Positions 44,240 to 53,116 of a stretch of DNA of 64,000 nt are shown piece after piece. Positions within the stretch are counted from its first letter, which is position 1, and every line of letters starts with the position of its first letter. Both the position numbers and the translations under genes were made by a program. This DNA is from an uncultured Pseudomonadota bacterium. Lineage in GTDB: Bacteria; Pseudomonadota; Gammaproteobacteria; Methylococcales; Methylomonadaceae. The stretch covers positions 23,868-87,867 of the forward strand of contig CAISXF010000044.1 of assembly GCA_903889445.1 (NCBI GenBank), written 5' to 3'. The notes below the pieces were generated by a model. It was not told the DNA's origin. It did no database searches and saw only the letters and a program-made list of their open reading frames with translations.

Positions 44240-45370
44240 TTATTCCTGTTTAAATTCGGGCGGCACTTTAATATCTTTGGGTACAGCAGGTTTCGTGCCG
44301 TGCGTTTTATAGGCTTCTTTAAGCTGGAAAATGTACGCCAACACTTGCGCGACGGCGACATATAAGCCTTGCGGAATTTCGTTGTCTAATTCGGTGGAAT
44401 AATACAAGGCACGCGCCAACGGTGGCGCGGCGACCAGCGGCACATTCGCTTCAATGGCTAAATTACGAATTTGGGCAGCGATTAAATCAATGCCTTTGGC
44501 GATTAAAATGGGCGCGTTGCCCGAACCTTCATCGTATTTCAACGCAATCGCGTAATGGCTCGGATTGGTAATAATCACGTCCGCATTCGGCACTTCTTGC
44601 ATCATGCGATTTTGCGCCATTTCCATTTGCGTGCGCCGAATTCGCCCTTTAATTTCGGGACTACCTTCCGATTCCTTCATTTCGTCTTTGATTTCTTGCA
44701 ACGACATTTTTAAATCTTTGCTGTGTTTGTGCAATTGATACGGCACATCAATCGCCGCGACCGCAATTAACGCGGCACTTAAAATCAAAAAACTGTGAGC
44801 AATCAATTTGAGCGCGTGAATAATCGCTTGTTCCATCGGTTCAGAACTTAAACCTAATAATTCCGCGAAAATCGAATTAAACAGCAACCAGCCGATGGTG
44901 CCAACAAGCGTAATTTTGAGCATCGCTTTGAGCAGTTCGACCAAACCGTTCATGGAAAATAATTTTGGCAACCCTTTAATCGGATCGAGTTTGTCGAATT
45001 TAGGCATTATGGTTTCCATATTAAAAATCCAACCTCCTAAGGCGATGGGCGCAAGAATAGCGGTAACGGTGAGAATCGCTAACAGTGGCGCGATGAGTAA
45101 TAAGCCGTCGCTCATGGCTTGTTTAAAAAAAACAATCGTCGCTTGTGGTTCAAAAATAACGTCACGGGAAACGTGAAAATTATTTTTCATCATGGTAAGT
45201 AAACCTTGCCCGACCCGCTCACCTTGTGACATCAGCAACCACGCGCTGACAATCATCATCAAAAATGTATTGAGTTCACGCGACCGCGCAATTTGACCTT
45301 TATTTTTGGCATCAGTCAGCCGTTTCTGTGTGGGTTCTTCGGTTTTTTCTTGCCCAGAATCTTCAGCCAT
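44240..45370 (-). CDS. flhB: Flagellar export switch protein FlhB
   Basis: The protein has 376 residues: a charged N-terminus (EKTEEPTQKRLTDAKNKGQIARS), four membrane helices and the C-terminal self-cleaving domain. The cleavage motif reads NPSH in VIITNPSHYAIALKY, where NPTH is the general rule; the Asn-Pro bond that is cut is still there. FlhB switches export from rod-hook to filament proteins. Confidence 0.96.
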   Translation of the reverse strand: MAEDSGQEKTEEPTQKRLTDAKNKGQIARSRELNTFLMMIVSAWLLMSQGERVGQGLLTMMKNNFHVSRDVIFEPQATIVFFKQAMSDGLLLIAPLLAILTVTAILAPIALGGWIFNMETIMPKFDKLDPIKGLPKLFSMNGLVELLKAMLKITLVGTIGWLLFNSIFAELLGLSSEPMEQAIIHALKLIAHSFLILSAALIAVAAIDVPYQLHKHSKDLKMSLQEIKDEMKESEGSPEIKGRIRRTQMEMAQNRMMQEVPNADVIITNPSHYAIALKYDEGSGNAPILIAKGIDLIAAQIRNLAIEANVPLVAAPPLARALYYSTELDNEIPQGLYVAVAQVLAYIFQLKEAYKTHGTKPAVPKDIKVPPEFKQE

Positions 45371-45373
45371 AAT

Positions 45374-46147
45374 TTACGTTAATCGTAATAATTGTTTAAT
45401 CAAATCGTAACCGTCATTCAATAAATCCGGCAACAACGCGAGGGTTTCGGGAATCGTTAGCCAAATTAACAAAATACCCAACATCAAGGTAATCGGAAAA
45501 CCGACGGAGAAAATTTGCAATTGCGGCGCGGATTTTGAGGCAACACCAAAAATCACGTTCACCAACAATAAACTAATAATCACCGGCATCGACAACAACA
45601 AACCGTCCGAAAATATCCGTCCACTCCACGCAATAATCGCCCAGACATCGTTCATATTAAAGGTTTCGCCAATCGGCAAAGACGTAAAACTATTGACCAA
45701 TAATTGAATCAACAGCAAATGCCCGTCCAAACTTAAAAATAATAACGTGGTGCTAATCATGTAAATTTGCGAAATCACCGGAACTTGTTGACCATTGAGC
45801 GGATCGACCATTGACGCAAAGCCCAAACCCATGCCGTACGCGATACCTTGTCCGGCAAAAATCACCGCCGCAAACACCATTTGCAAAATAAAACCAGTCG
45901 TTAAACCAATCGCGACTTGCTGCACGCCAATCATGATGCCGGTGTAACTCAACATTTCGACGGGCGGAATCGGCGGCAATAACGGCATGACGATGAACGA
46001 AATGGCACCCGATAAAATCACGCGAATTCGTGCGGGAACAGCGTGAACGCTCAACACCGGCATCGACACAAACATCGCGCTGATTCGCATGAACGGAAAC
46101 ATCAACATCGCCATCGAATTAAGCAATTGCGCTTCGGTGAAGTTCAT
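45374..46147 (-). CDS. fliR: Flagellar export apparatus protein FliR
   Basis: The protein has 257 residues and about six membrane helices. Family features include MRISAMFVSMPVLSVHAVPARIRV and GMGLGFASMVDPLNGQQVPVISQ. It forms the export pore with FliP and FliQ. It lies between fliQ and flhB with gaps of 3-4 bases. Confidence 0.96.
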   Translation of the reverse strand: MNFTEAQLLNSMAMLMFPFMRISAMFVSMPVLSVHAVPARIRVILSGAISFIVMPLLPPIPPVEMLSYTGIMIGVQQVAIGLTTGFILQMVFAAVIFAGQGIAYGMGLGFASMVDPLNGQQVPVISQIYMISTTLLFLSLDGHLLLIQLLVNSFTSLPIGETFNMNDVWAIIAWSGRIFSDGLLLSMPVIISLLLVNVIFGVASKSAPQLQIFSVGFPITLMLGILLIWLTIPETLALLPDLLNDGYDLIKQLLRLT

Positions 46148-46151
46148 TGAA

Positions 46152-46421
46152 TCAGCCGATTAGCGTGGGAATGTCGCGAATTAAATCTTTAAAATAATCG
46201 AGAAAAAGTTGCAACATCGCAGGCCCCGCGAGCAGTAAAACGCCGCCTATCACCACAATTTTCGGCACAAATGTTAAGGTCGATTCGTTGATTTGTGTGG
46301 CAGCCTGAAACATAGCGATGATTAAGCCAACCACCAACGTCGGCAACAATAACGGAACGCTGAGTTTGACCGCAACAATCATTGCCTGTTGCGCGACGGT
46401 ATAAATAATTTCGGGAGTCAT
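46152..46421 (-). CDS. fliQ: Flagellar export apparatus protein FliQ
   Basis: The protein has 89 residues and two membrane helices, with VGLIIAMFQAATQINESTLTFVPK as the conserved connecting region. Length matches the family. It is part of the FliPQR pore. Confidence 0.96.
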   Translation of the reverse strand: MTPEIIYTVAQQAMIVAVKLSVPLLLPTLVVGLIIAMFQAATQINESTLTFVPKIVVIGGVLLLAGPAMLQLFLDYFKDLIRDIPTLIG

Positions 46422-46436
46422 GCGTTTGACGCTCCG

Positions 46437-47198
46437 TTAAGTGCCAACAAAAAAACTCGCCGCGAGCATTTCCATAATCAGCGACCAGCCATCAGCGAGA
46501 ACAAACAACATAATTTTAAACGGTAACGAAATAATCATCGGCGACAACATCATCATACCCATCGACATCAACACGCTAGCGACCACTAAATCGATAATCA
46601 GAAACGGTAAAAAAATCAGAAAACCAATTTGAAAAGCCGTTTTAATTTCGCTCGTCACATAAGCGGGCAACAATAACGAAAAAGGAATTTCATCCGCATT
46701 CGTCAATTCTGCTCTGCCAGAAATCCGCACGAACAATTCTAAATCACTTTCGCGCGTTTGTTTTGTCATGAATTGGCGAAACGGAATCGAGGCTTTTTCA
46801 ATCGCTTGCATCGCGTCAATTTTCTCTTCCATGTACGGCTGAACCGCTTCAATGTTCACTTTATCGATAACGGGCATCATGATAAAAATTGTCAAAAATA
46901 GCGATAAACCCAGCAAAACTTGATTACTCGGAACTTGTCCCGTGCCAAGAGCTTGACGCAACAAACTGAACACAATCATGATTCGCGTGAACGAAGTCAT
47001 CGTCAGTAACATCGCGGGCAACAGCGTCATCATCGTCATCAACGCCAAAATCTGCAACGTCACGCTGTACGTTTGACCGCCTTTTGGATTTGACGTAACG
47101 GTCAACGCTTCGATTCCCGCTGGCATCGCCCACGCCACGCCACTCAAACCGAGCGCGGTAAGCGTCAGCAAAATGAAAATCACGGTACGTTTACGCAT
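46437..47198 (-). CDS. fliP: Flagellar export apparatus protein FliP
   Basis: The protein has 253 residues with a signal peptide, a periplasmic domain and four membrane helices. Conserved segments are [36 protein letters not shown] and [31 protein letters not shown]. It overlaps fliO by 8 bases. Confidence 0.97.
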   Translation of the reverse strand: MRKRTVIFILLTLTALGLSGVAWAMPAGIEALTVTSNPKGGQTYSVTLQILALMTMMTLLPAMLLTMTSFTRIMIVFSLLRQALGTGQVPSNQVLLGLSLFLTIFIMMPVIDKVNIEAVQPYMEEKIDAMQAIEKASIPFRQFMTKQTRESDLELFVRISGRAELTNADEIPFSLLLPAYVTSEIKTAFQIGFLIFLPFLIIDLVVASVLMSMGMMMLSPMIISLPFKIMLFVLADGWSLIMEMLAASFFVGT

Positions 47199-47547
47199 CG
47201 ACTTTTCCTTTCATAACTTGTTTTAATTTGTAAGCAAAACTATTTTCGGACAGTTCAACGGTGATTTTATGCAAACAGTCGTCGCCTTCTAAAACGTGCA
47301 ACATTTCAATGCGGTTCGGCGTAACACCTAGAATCAACTGTTTTTTCCCCGCTTGAACCAACACTAATTTTTCACGCATTCCCAACGACAAACCACCGAC
47401 AATTTGTAAACGTTCGCCGTCGGTTTGTGTTGCGGATTGCAGTTGCCGAATCGCCCACACGCACACGGCGAAAATTGCCAAAACTACCAGCAATCCGACT
47501 GCCCACGTCAAAAAATCGGAGCTAGAAATTAACGGATTTTGCTGCAT
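47191..47547 (-). CDS. fliO: Flagellar assembly protein FliO
   Basis: The protein has 118 residues with one membrane helix (about 13-33) and the short cytoplasmic domain typical of FliO ([29 protein letters not shown]). It aids FliP assembly. It overlaps fliP and is adjacent to fliN. Confidence 0.92.
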   Translation of the reverse strand: MQQNPLISSSDFLTWAVGLLVVLAIFAVCVWAIRQLQSATQTDGERLQIVGGLSLGMREKLVLVQAGKKQLILGVTPNRIEMLHVLEGDDCLHKITVELSENSFAYKLKQVMKGKVDA

Positions 47548-47897
47548 TATGCCAAACGTTTGACGCGCTCTGACGGACTAATCACGTCAGTTAAACGAAT
47601 GCCGAATTTATCGTTAATCACCACGACTTCACCGTGTGCGATTAGCATTCCGTTCACCAATACGTCCAGCGGTTCGCCCGCAAAACGCTCCAATTCCACT
47701 ACCGAACCTTGGTTCAGTTGTAATAAATTCCGAATGCTGATGTTGGTGCGTCCAATTTCCATCGAAATGACAACGGGGACATCTAAAATTACGTTTAAAT
47801 TTACTTCTTCCAAATTTTCATCACTGACACCTTCACCGTCGTGATCTTCAAATTCTTTAAAGGACATGGTTTCCATATCGTCGTCTTGTTGGCTCAT
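47547..47897 (-). CDS. fliN: Flagellar motor switch protein FliN
   Basis: The protein has 116 residues with an acidic N-terminus and the SpoA domain: ILDVPVVISMEIGRTNISIRNLLQLNQGSVVELERFAGEPLDVLVNG is split by the usual conserved glycines. It forms the bottom of the C-ring with FliM. It lies between fliM and fliO. Confidence 0.96.
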   Translation of the reverse strand: MSQQDDDMETMSFKEFEDHDGEGVSDENLEEVNLNVILDVPVVISMEIGRTNISIRNLLQLNQGSVVELERFAGEPLDVLVNGMLIAHGEVVVINDKFGIRLTDVISPSERVKRLA

Positions 47898-47941
47898 GTT
47901 TATGACTCTTTTAAGTTTAAATTTAGGTTTAAAACAAACTA

Positions 47942-48967
47942 CTAATTGTTAATACGGTCGGTAATTTGAACCGCATAATTACCGTCTGAAATACCGACTT
48001 TCCCTGTAAATATCGGCACATGCGCTGCATTTAAGGAGACAAAATCCGGCAATTCAATCGGAATCACATCGCCTTTTTTTAATTCTAGGACGCTCCGAAT
48101 CGACATATTTTTTTCAGCTAACACGCTATTTATAGGGATGTTGATACGCACAACTTCACGATAAAGTGAGTCATACCAATTTTCATCCACCTCGTCGTGG
48201 CTAGTGTTGATGACATCCAGTAAATCTCGAATCGGTTCCAGCATGGCGTAAGGCAGCGCAATGTGAACATCGCCGCCCCCGCCTTCTAAATCAACGTGAA
48301 ACGTACAAATAACAATCAATTCACTCGGCTCAATAATGTTGGCAAAACGCGGATTGATTTCCGAACTTAAATACTCAAAATCTAAATCCAAGACCGGTTT
48401 CCACGATTCTTTTAAATCTTTAAAAATCAATTCCACCAGAATCATGACAATCCGCATTTCGGTATTAGTAAATTCTTTTCCTTCTGAGGGCGCATTTTCA
48501 AAAACCCCCCCCCCGCCAAAGAAGTTATCCACTGCCGTAAAAATCAAACTCGGATCTATGATAATCAACGCTTTACCACGCAACGGATTGACGCGAATCA
48601 CGCTTAAACTAGTCGGTACCAGCAACCCTTGGGTAAATTCCGAAAACTTTTTAATTTGAATTCCGGCAATGTAAATCTCAGCGGAACGACGCACAAATTG
48701 AAATATCGAGACACGAAACAGCCGCGCAAATCGCTCGTTAATCATCTCCAGGGTCGGCATTCGACCACGCACAATCCGTTCTTGGTGTGCTAAATCGTAT
48801 TTTTTGACGATGCCGCGTTCTGCCATTTTTTCGGCATCGTCGTCGGAATAAATTTCGGAAAAAATGCTGGTATCATGTTGTTCATCGCCTGAAGAATCAT
48901 CGCCGCCACCCCCGCCCATGCCGTTTAATAAGGCATCAATTTCTGCTTGTGAAAGTAAGTCACTCAT
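47942..48967 (-). CDS. fliM: Flagellar motor switch protein FliM
   Basis: The protein has 341 residues. The N-terminal CheY-binding peptide LSQAEIDALLNG is intact. The middle CheC-like domain includes FFGGGGVFENAPSEGKEFT, and the SpoA-type C-terminus has VLAEKNMSIRSVLELKKGDVIPIEL. A run of ten G on the coding strand (48505-48514) encodes GGGG. One base gained or lost there would destroy the protein. Confidence 0.96.
   Translation of the reverse strand: MSDLLSQAEIDALLNGMGGGGGDDSSGDEQHDTSIFSEIYSDDDAEKMAERGIVKKYDLAHQERIVRGRMPTLEMINERFARLFRVSIFQFVRRSAEIYIAGIQIKKFSEFTQGLLVPTSLSVIRVNPLRGKALIIIDPSLIFTAVDNFFGGGGVFENAPSEGKEFTNTEMRIVMILVELIFKDLKESWKPVLDLDFEYLSSEINPRFANIIEPSELIVICTFHVDLEGGGGDVHIALPYAMLEPIRDLLDVINTSHDEVDENWYDSLYREVVRINIPINSVLAEKNMSIRSVLELKKGDVIPIELPDFVSLNAAHVPIFTGKVGISDGNYAVQITDRINN
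48505..48514 (-). repeat. Ten-G homopolymer in fliM
   Basis: Ten C on the plus strand, ten G on the coding strand, lie in the middle domain of FliM. Tracts of this length are prone to slipped-strand mutation. In the window as given, the frame is intact. Confidence 0.85.
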
Positions 48968-48971
48968 AATG

Positions 48972-49469
48972 TTATTGCATAATAAAGGAAGTGAAAAAGA
49001 CTTCTTTGATTTCGGCTTCAGGCGACATTTTTTCTAGCATCGCGGTCACGTCATCAAAAATGGCATTACGCAGAGCAATTTTGCCGTCATGCGTTTTTAA
49101 ACCGTCAGTATTTTGTGCGCTGATAAGCATTAACAAATTATTCAATAACATTGGCTCATTCTTTTTTAACAGCGAAATGGTTTCTTCATTTTCCGCTGCC
49201 ATTGAAAGGTTTATTTTCACCAATCGAATGGACGAATTTTGTGGGAAATTAACCATTAACGGTTTGCTTATTTCATAATAAATGGTGGTAACAGGCGGTA
49301 AAGGTGGTTCTTCACACGCTGCTGTAATTTCATGAGCGAGCTGCTGTTTCATGAAAAAAAACATTCCGCCCGCGCCCGCTGCCAAAGACACGATGACGGC
49401 GAGTACCAAGATAATTAGGGGTTTTTTGGATGGTTTTTTTTCACCAGCCTCTTGTTCAATTTGAGCCAT
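48972..49469 (-). CDS. fliL: Flagellar basal body-associated protein FliL
   Basis: The protein has 165 residues: a Lys-rich start, one membrane helix (about 16-37) and a periplasmic stomatin-like domain with FPQNSSIRLVKINLSMAA and the C-terminal FTSFIMQ. FliL rings support the stators. It is the first gene of the minus-strand flagellar run; its upstream region faces kdsD. Confidence 0.93.
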   Translation of the reverse strand: MAQIEQEAGEKKPSKKPLIILVLAVIVSLAAGAGGMFFFMKQQLAHEITAACEEPPLPPVTTIYYEISKPLMVNFPQNSSIRLVKINLSMAAENEETISLLKKNEPMLLNNLLMLISAQNTDGLKTHDGKIALRNAIFDDVTAMLEKMSPEAEIKEVFFTSFIMQ

Positions 49470-49664
49470 ATCGACAAACCTATACGTTTTTAGTCATTAA
49501 CTTTCACACCAGAAATATCGCTGGAATTATACCTACATTCAATAACGGTCGTTCATTTACGCCGTTTTATCACACACGAGGTTACACTGTTAAGTTTATA
49601 AAATGCAGATTTTATGCCAGATAACAGAGTGTCGCTTAATTCTTTAAATTCAATTTATTTGCAA

Positions 49665-49679
49665 GCAACATCAATTCCA
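49665..49679 (-). promoter_or_regulatory. Candidate sigma-54 promoter for the fliL operon
   Basis: On the minus strand TGGAATTGATGTTGC has GG and GC separated by ten bases, the core of the -24/-12 sigma-54 pattern, with TTGC matching at -12. It lies about 195 bases before the fliL start in the divergent gap. Flagellar operons of polar flagellates often use sigma-54, and rpoN is in this window. The -24 half is weak after TGG. Confidence 0.35.
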
Positions 49680-49703
49680 GAAACCGTGGCATAATAACCG
49701 CAT

Positions 49704-49709
49704 TATAAT
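49704..49709 (+). promoter_or_regulatory. Candidate -10 box before kdsD
   Basis: TATAAT lies 15 bases before the kdsD ATG. No convincing -35 is seen at the usual distance. A GG-N10-GC match (TGGCATAATAACCGC at 49687) overlaps it on the plus strand. If used, the leader would be only a few bases long; kdsD has no clear Shine-Dalgarno sequence. Confidence 0.3.
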
Positions 49710-49724
49710 TTTGCCTATTTTGCT

Positions 49725-50702
49725 ATGAAAATCCATGACGACGCGCTACGAGAATTAGGTCTTGCGGTGATTCAAGTTGAAGCGCAAGCCATTGCTGATT
49801 TAGCGTCACGCATTGATACCCATTTTGTGGCGGCGTGCAAAGTATTATTTTCCTGTAAAGGTCGAATTGTTGTAACTGGCGTAGGAAAATCGGGACATAT
49901 CGGCGGGAAAATTGCGGCGACCTTAGCCAGCACGGGAACGCCCGCTTTTTTTGTGCATTCGGGTGAAGCCAGTCACGGTGATTTGGGCATGATAACCGCA
50001 CAAGACGTGGTGTTAGCGTTATCAAATTCGGGCGAAACCACCGAGATTTTGGCGATTTTGCCATTGATAAAACGTATCAACATTTCGCTCATTGCATTAA
50101 CGGGAAATTCCAATTCGACACTGGCAAAATTTGCCACGATTCATTTAGACGTTTCGGTTAAACAAGAAGCGTGTCCGTTAGGTTTAGCTCCGACTTCCAG
50201 CACCACAGCCGCGTTGGTGATGGGCGATGCGTTGGCGGTTTCGTTATTGGAAGCGCGTGGTTTTACCCGTGACGATTTTGCTTTTTCCCATCCAGGTGGA
50301 CAATTAGGACGACGTTTGTTACTGCGTGTCAGCGATATTATGCACACCGATTCTGCAATTCCAAAAGTAAGCGAACACACATCGGTCAGTGGCGCAATTT
50401 TAGAAATGACGACCAAGAAATTAGGCATGACGGCGATTATCAATTCAGAAAATGAATTGCTTGGCATTTTTACCGATGGCGATTTGCGGCGGTTACTGGG
50501 TAATAATTTGAGTTTACCGAATGGTGAAATTCGCGAAGTTATGACCCAAAATAGCAAAGTGATTCACGCCGATTGTTTGGCAGCAGAAGCGATGCAAATT
50601 ATGCAACAACAAAAAATTAGTGCTTTGTGCGTGGTTGATGACCAGCAAAAAGTGTGTGGCGCGTTAAATATGCACGATTTAATTCGTGCGGGGATAGTTT
50701 AG
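49725..50702 (+). CDS. kdsD: Arabinose-5-phosphate isomerase KdsD
   Basis: The protein has 325 residues. The SIS sugar-isomerase domain includes VVTGVGKSGHIGGKIAATLASTG and VLALSNSGETTEIL, followed by two CBS domains in the C-terminal 120 residues. It makes arabinose 5-phosphate, the first step to Kdo of lipopolysaccharide. It heads the kdsD-kdsC-lptC-lptA-lptB run, with kdsC starting directly at its stop. Confidence 0.96.
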   Translation: MKIHDDALRELGLAVIQVEAQAIADLASRIDTHFVAACKVLFSCKGRIVVTGVGKSGHIGGKIAATLASTGTPAFFVHSGEASHGDLGMITAQDVVLALSNSGETTEILAILPLIKRINISLIALTGNSNSTLAKFATIHLDVSVKQEACPLGLAPTSSTTAALVMGDALAVSLLEARGFTRDDFAFSHPGGQLGRRLLLRVSDIMHTDSAIPKVSEHTSVSGAILEMTTKKLGMTAIINSENELLGIFTDGDLRRLLGNNLSLPNGEIREVMTQNSKVIHADCLAAEAMQIMQQQKISALCVVDDQQKVCGALNMHDLIRAGIV

Positions 50703-51233
50703 ATGATACCAGTTCGAGTAATGGAGCAAGCCCGTCAAATTCGACTTCTGATTTTGGATGTCGATGGTGTTTTGACGGATGGAAAATTGTTTTTTGATCA
50801 TTTGGGTAATGAATTTAAATCTTTTCATGCTCACGATGGTCACGGCATCAAAATGTTGCAACAAACTGGCGTGGAAATCGCGGTGATTTCGGGGCGTGAA
50901 TCGTTCATTGTCACGAAACGCATGGAAGAATTAGATGTCACTCTGGTTTATCAAAATCAACGTGATAAACGTGCCGCATTTCAAGAATTACTGCGAAAAT
51001 TAGACTTAACACCTGAGCAAGTAGCTTATGTTGGCGACGATGTGGTGGATTTGCCAATTATGACGCAAGTCGGTTTGGCGATTGCCGTGGCGGACGCGAA
51101 TGAAGCGGTCACAGCGTGTGCGGATTGGTCTACACGATTAGGCGGCGGGCTCGGTGCGGTGCGTGAAGTGTGCGATATGATTATGCAATCTCAAGATAAT
51201 TTTGAAACGATTCTGGCGGACTATTTACAATGA
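50703..51233 (+). CDS. kdsC: Kdo-8-phosphate phosphatase KdsC
   Basis: The protein has 176 residues of the HAD superfamily with LLILDVDGVLTDGKLFF (nucleophile Asp), VISGRES and VGDDVVDLPIM. It removes phosphate from Kdo-8-P. It has no cap domain, as usual for this tetrameric enzyme. It overlaps lptC by 4 bases. Confidence 0.96.
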   Translation: MIPVRVMEQARQIRLLILDVDGVLTDGKLFFDHLGNEFKSFHAHDGHGIKMLQQTGVEIAVISGRESFIVTKRMEELDVTLVYQNQRDKRAAFQELLRKLDLTPEQVAYVGDDVVDLPIMTQVGLAIAVADANEAVTACADWSTRLGGGLGAVREVCDMIMQSQDNFETILADYLQ

Positions 51234-51796
51234 TAGCCAAACATAACGCTTTTTATGGTTATGTGATTGCGTTGGCAATCGTGAGTAGTTTATTGGCAAA
51301 ATGGTTGGTCAATGAGGACGTTGAACGTCGTGAAGCCGTCGCCCACAGCGCAGATTTTTTCAGTGTCGGTTATCAAAAATGGCAAATGAATGAGCAAGGC
51401 GGTTTGGGTTCTCATTTGACTGCCAATAAAATGGCGCATTACAGCGACGACGGCACGACACAATTAGAAAATCCGTTGATGTTTTTTTATAACGCGCCCA
51501 ATCCCGCGTGGAAAATTCATTCTGAATCAGGTGAATTATCAAAAGGCGGCGACTCGTTATTATTGAATGGCAAAGTCGAAATCGAACGTGCCGGCAGTTC
51601 GCAAGGACGCGAGTTAATTATTCATACCTCAAATTTAACCGTTTCGCCCCAAACGTCTTTTGCGGAAACGAATGAATTTACCGAATTACGCAGCGGCAAC
51701 AATATCACCACCGGTTTAGGCATGAAGGCGACGTTTAGTTCGCCAGTTCATTTGGAATTATTAGCAAAAGTACATGGCAACTATGAAAAGAAATAA
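51230..51796 (+). CDS. lptC: LPS export protein LptC
   Basis: The protein has 188 residues: one N-terminal membrane helix (about 8-25) and a periplasmic beta-jellyroll with TQLENPLMFFYN and SPQTSFAETNEFTELRSGNN. It receives LPS from the LptBFG transporter and passes it to LptA. It overlaps lptA. Confidence 0.92.
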   Translation: MIAKHNAFYGYVIALAIVSSLLAKWLVNEDVERREAVAHSADFFSVGYQKWQMNEQGGLGSHLTANKMAHYSDDGTTQLENPLMFFYNAPNPAWKIHSESGELSKGGDSLLLNGKVEIERAGSSQGRELIIHTSNLTVSPQTSFAETNEFTELRSGNNITTGLGMKATFSSPVHLELLAKVHGNYEKK

Positions 51797-52355
51797 ATCA
51801 AAAGCAAATCCCCCCTGCCCCCCTTTTCAAGGGGGGAAAGCAAAAGGCTTTTTTTTGAAGGCGGCTGGCGGATTGGCTCTCAGCGCGTTAATTTGTAGCA
51901 CGCCGACTTTCGCGTTAGAAAGCGACGCAAAACAGCCGATTACGATTGATTCCAACGGCGCGACGTATGACGAAAAATCTGAACTCAGCACTTACACGGG
52001 AAATGTGATTGCCACGCAAGGCAGTATTCGCGTGAATTCCGACAAATTAGTGGTGCATTTTAAAGATGGCGAAGCTGAAAAATTAGTCTTCAGCGGTAAA
52101 AATGCAAAATTCAAACAAACGCCCAGCGCAGGTGGAAAAGATATTACTGGTCAGGCTTCGACGGGCGAATTTTACCCGAAACGTAATTTGCTGGTGTTAA
52201 TCGATAATGCGACGGTTTGGCAAGGCAACGGAACGTATTCGAGCGATTATATTGAATACGATATTAAAACGTCGTTGGTCAAAGCGGGCGATAAAAATAA
52301 TACTTCCGACAACAGCCAACAGCGCGTCCACGTTGTCATTCAACCGAAATCCTAA
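51774..52355 (+). CDS. lptA: LPS periplasmic bridge protein LptA
   Basis: The protein has 193 residues; an ATG at 51783 is an alternative start. The mature part matches Lpt[45 protein letters not shown] is its beta-jellyroll, and it polymerises between the two membranes. The signal peptide is odd. Its basic n-region contains an in-frame palindromic repeat translated [11 protein letters not shown] before the hydrophobic core and the cleavage region TPTFALES, making it about 45 residues long, with an extra cysteine. Confidence 0.9.
   Translation: MATMKRNKSKANPPCPPFQGGKAKGFFLKAAGGLALSALICSTPTFALESDAKQPITIDSNGATYDEKSELSTYTGNVIATQGSIRVNSDKLVVHFKDGEAEKLVFSGKNAKFKQTPSAGGKDITGQASTGEFYPKRNLLVLIDNATVWQGNGTYSSDYIEYDIKTSLVKAGDKNNTSDNSQQRVHVVIQPKS
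51804..51842 (+). repeat. In-frame GC-rich palindromic element, copy 4
   Basis: GCAAATCCCCCCTGC, six C, TTTTCAA and six G, followed by AAAGCAAA, lie within the signal-peptide part of lptA. It is read as [15 protein letters not shown]. It has the same orientation relative to the host gene as copies 2 and 3. Confidence 0.82.
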
Positions 52356-52357
52356 CG

Positions 52358-53080
52358 ATGATTCTCGCGGCGAAAAATTTACAAAAAAATTATAACAAAC
52401 GCGCCGTGGTCAATGGCGTGACGTTGCACGTCAAAACGGGTGAAGTGGTGGGTTTACTTGGACCAAATGGCGCGGGTAAAACAACGAGTTTTTATATGTT
52501 AGTCGGTTTGATTAAAGCGGATGGGGGCGATATTACGCTCGACGCACAATCGATAACGCACATGCCGATGCACGTTCGCGCCACGAATGGCATTGGTTAT
52601 TTGCCACAAGAGCCGTCTGTTTTTCGTAAATTATCGGTGGCTGATAATTTACGCGCGGTGCTGCAATTGCGTTCTGATTTAAATACGGGACAAATTGAAT
52701 TGCAAATTATGGACTTAATGGACGAATTCAGTGTGACGCATTTGAAAAATCAATTAGCGTTAAGTTTGTCGGGCGGCGAACGTCGGCGCGTTGAAATTGC
52801 TCGCGCTCTTGCGTCGAATCCAAAATTTATTTTGCTTGATGAACCGTTTGCGGGTGTCGATCCGATTTCCGTTGAAGACATCAAAAAAATTATTCAACAT
52901 TTAACCGAGCGTGGCATTGGCGTTTTAATTACCGAACACAATGTGCGGGAAACGCTCGACATTTGTCATCGTGCTTATATTTTGAGCGATGGCAAAGTGA
53001 TTGCCGAAGGCAACGCGGAAGAAATTGTCGCGAATAAAGAAGTTCGTGATGTCTATTTAGGCAAAAATTTTAGTTTATAA
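52358..53080 (+). CDS. lptB: LPS export ABC transporter ATPase LptB
   Basis: The protein has 240 residues. Walker A is [17 protein letters not shown], the Q-loop is [12 protein letters not shown], the signature is [15 protein letters not shown], Walker B is [13 protein letters not shown] and the switch is [10 protein letters not shown]. It powers extraction of LPS from the inner membrane with LptF and LptG, which are not in the window. It starts two bases after the lptA stop. Confidence 0.97.
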   Translation: MILAAKNLQKNYNKRAVVNGVTLHVKTGEVVGLLGPNGAGKTTSFYMLVGLIKADGGDITLDAQSITHMPMHVRATNGIGYLPQEPSVFRKLSVADNLRAVLQLRSDLNTGQIELQIMDLMDEFSVTHLKNQLALSLSGGERRRVEIARALASNPKFILLDEPFAGVDPISVEDIKKIIQHLTERGIGVLITEHNVRETLDICHRAYILSDGKVIAEGNAEEIVANKEVRDVYLGKNFSL

Positions 53081-53116
53081 ATTCAAAAAAGTCATCAAAT
53101 CACAGGTTTATCGCTT

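Noticed and set aside
43227..44312. Plus-strand open frames opposite flhA and flhB
   Set aside because: They are antisense shadows of strongly conserved genes, with odd composition and no ribosome sites.
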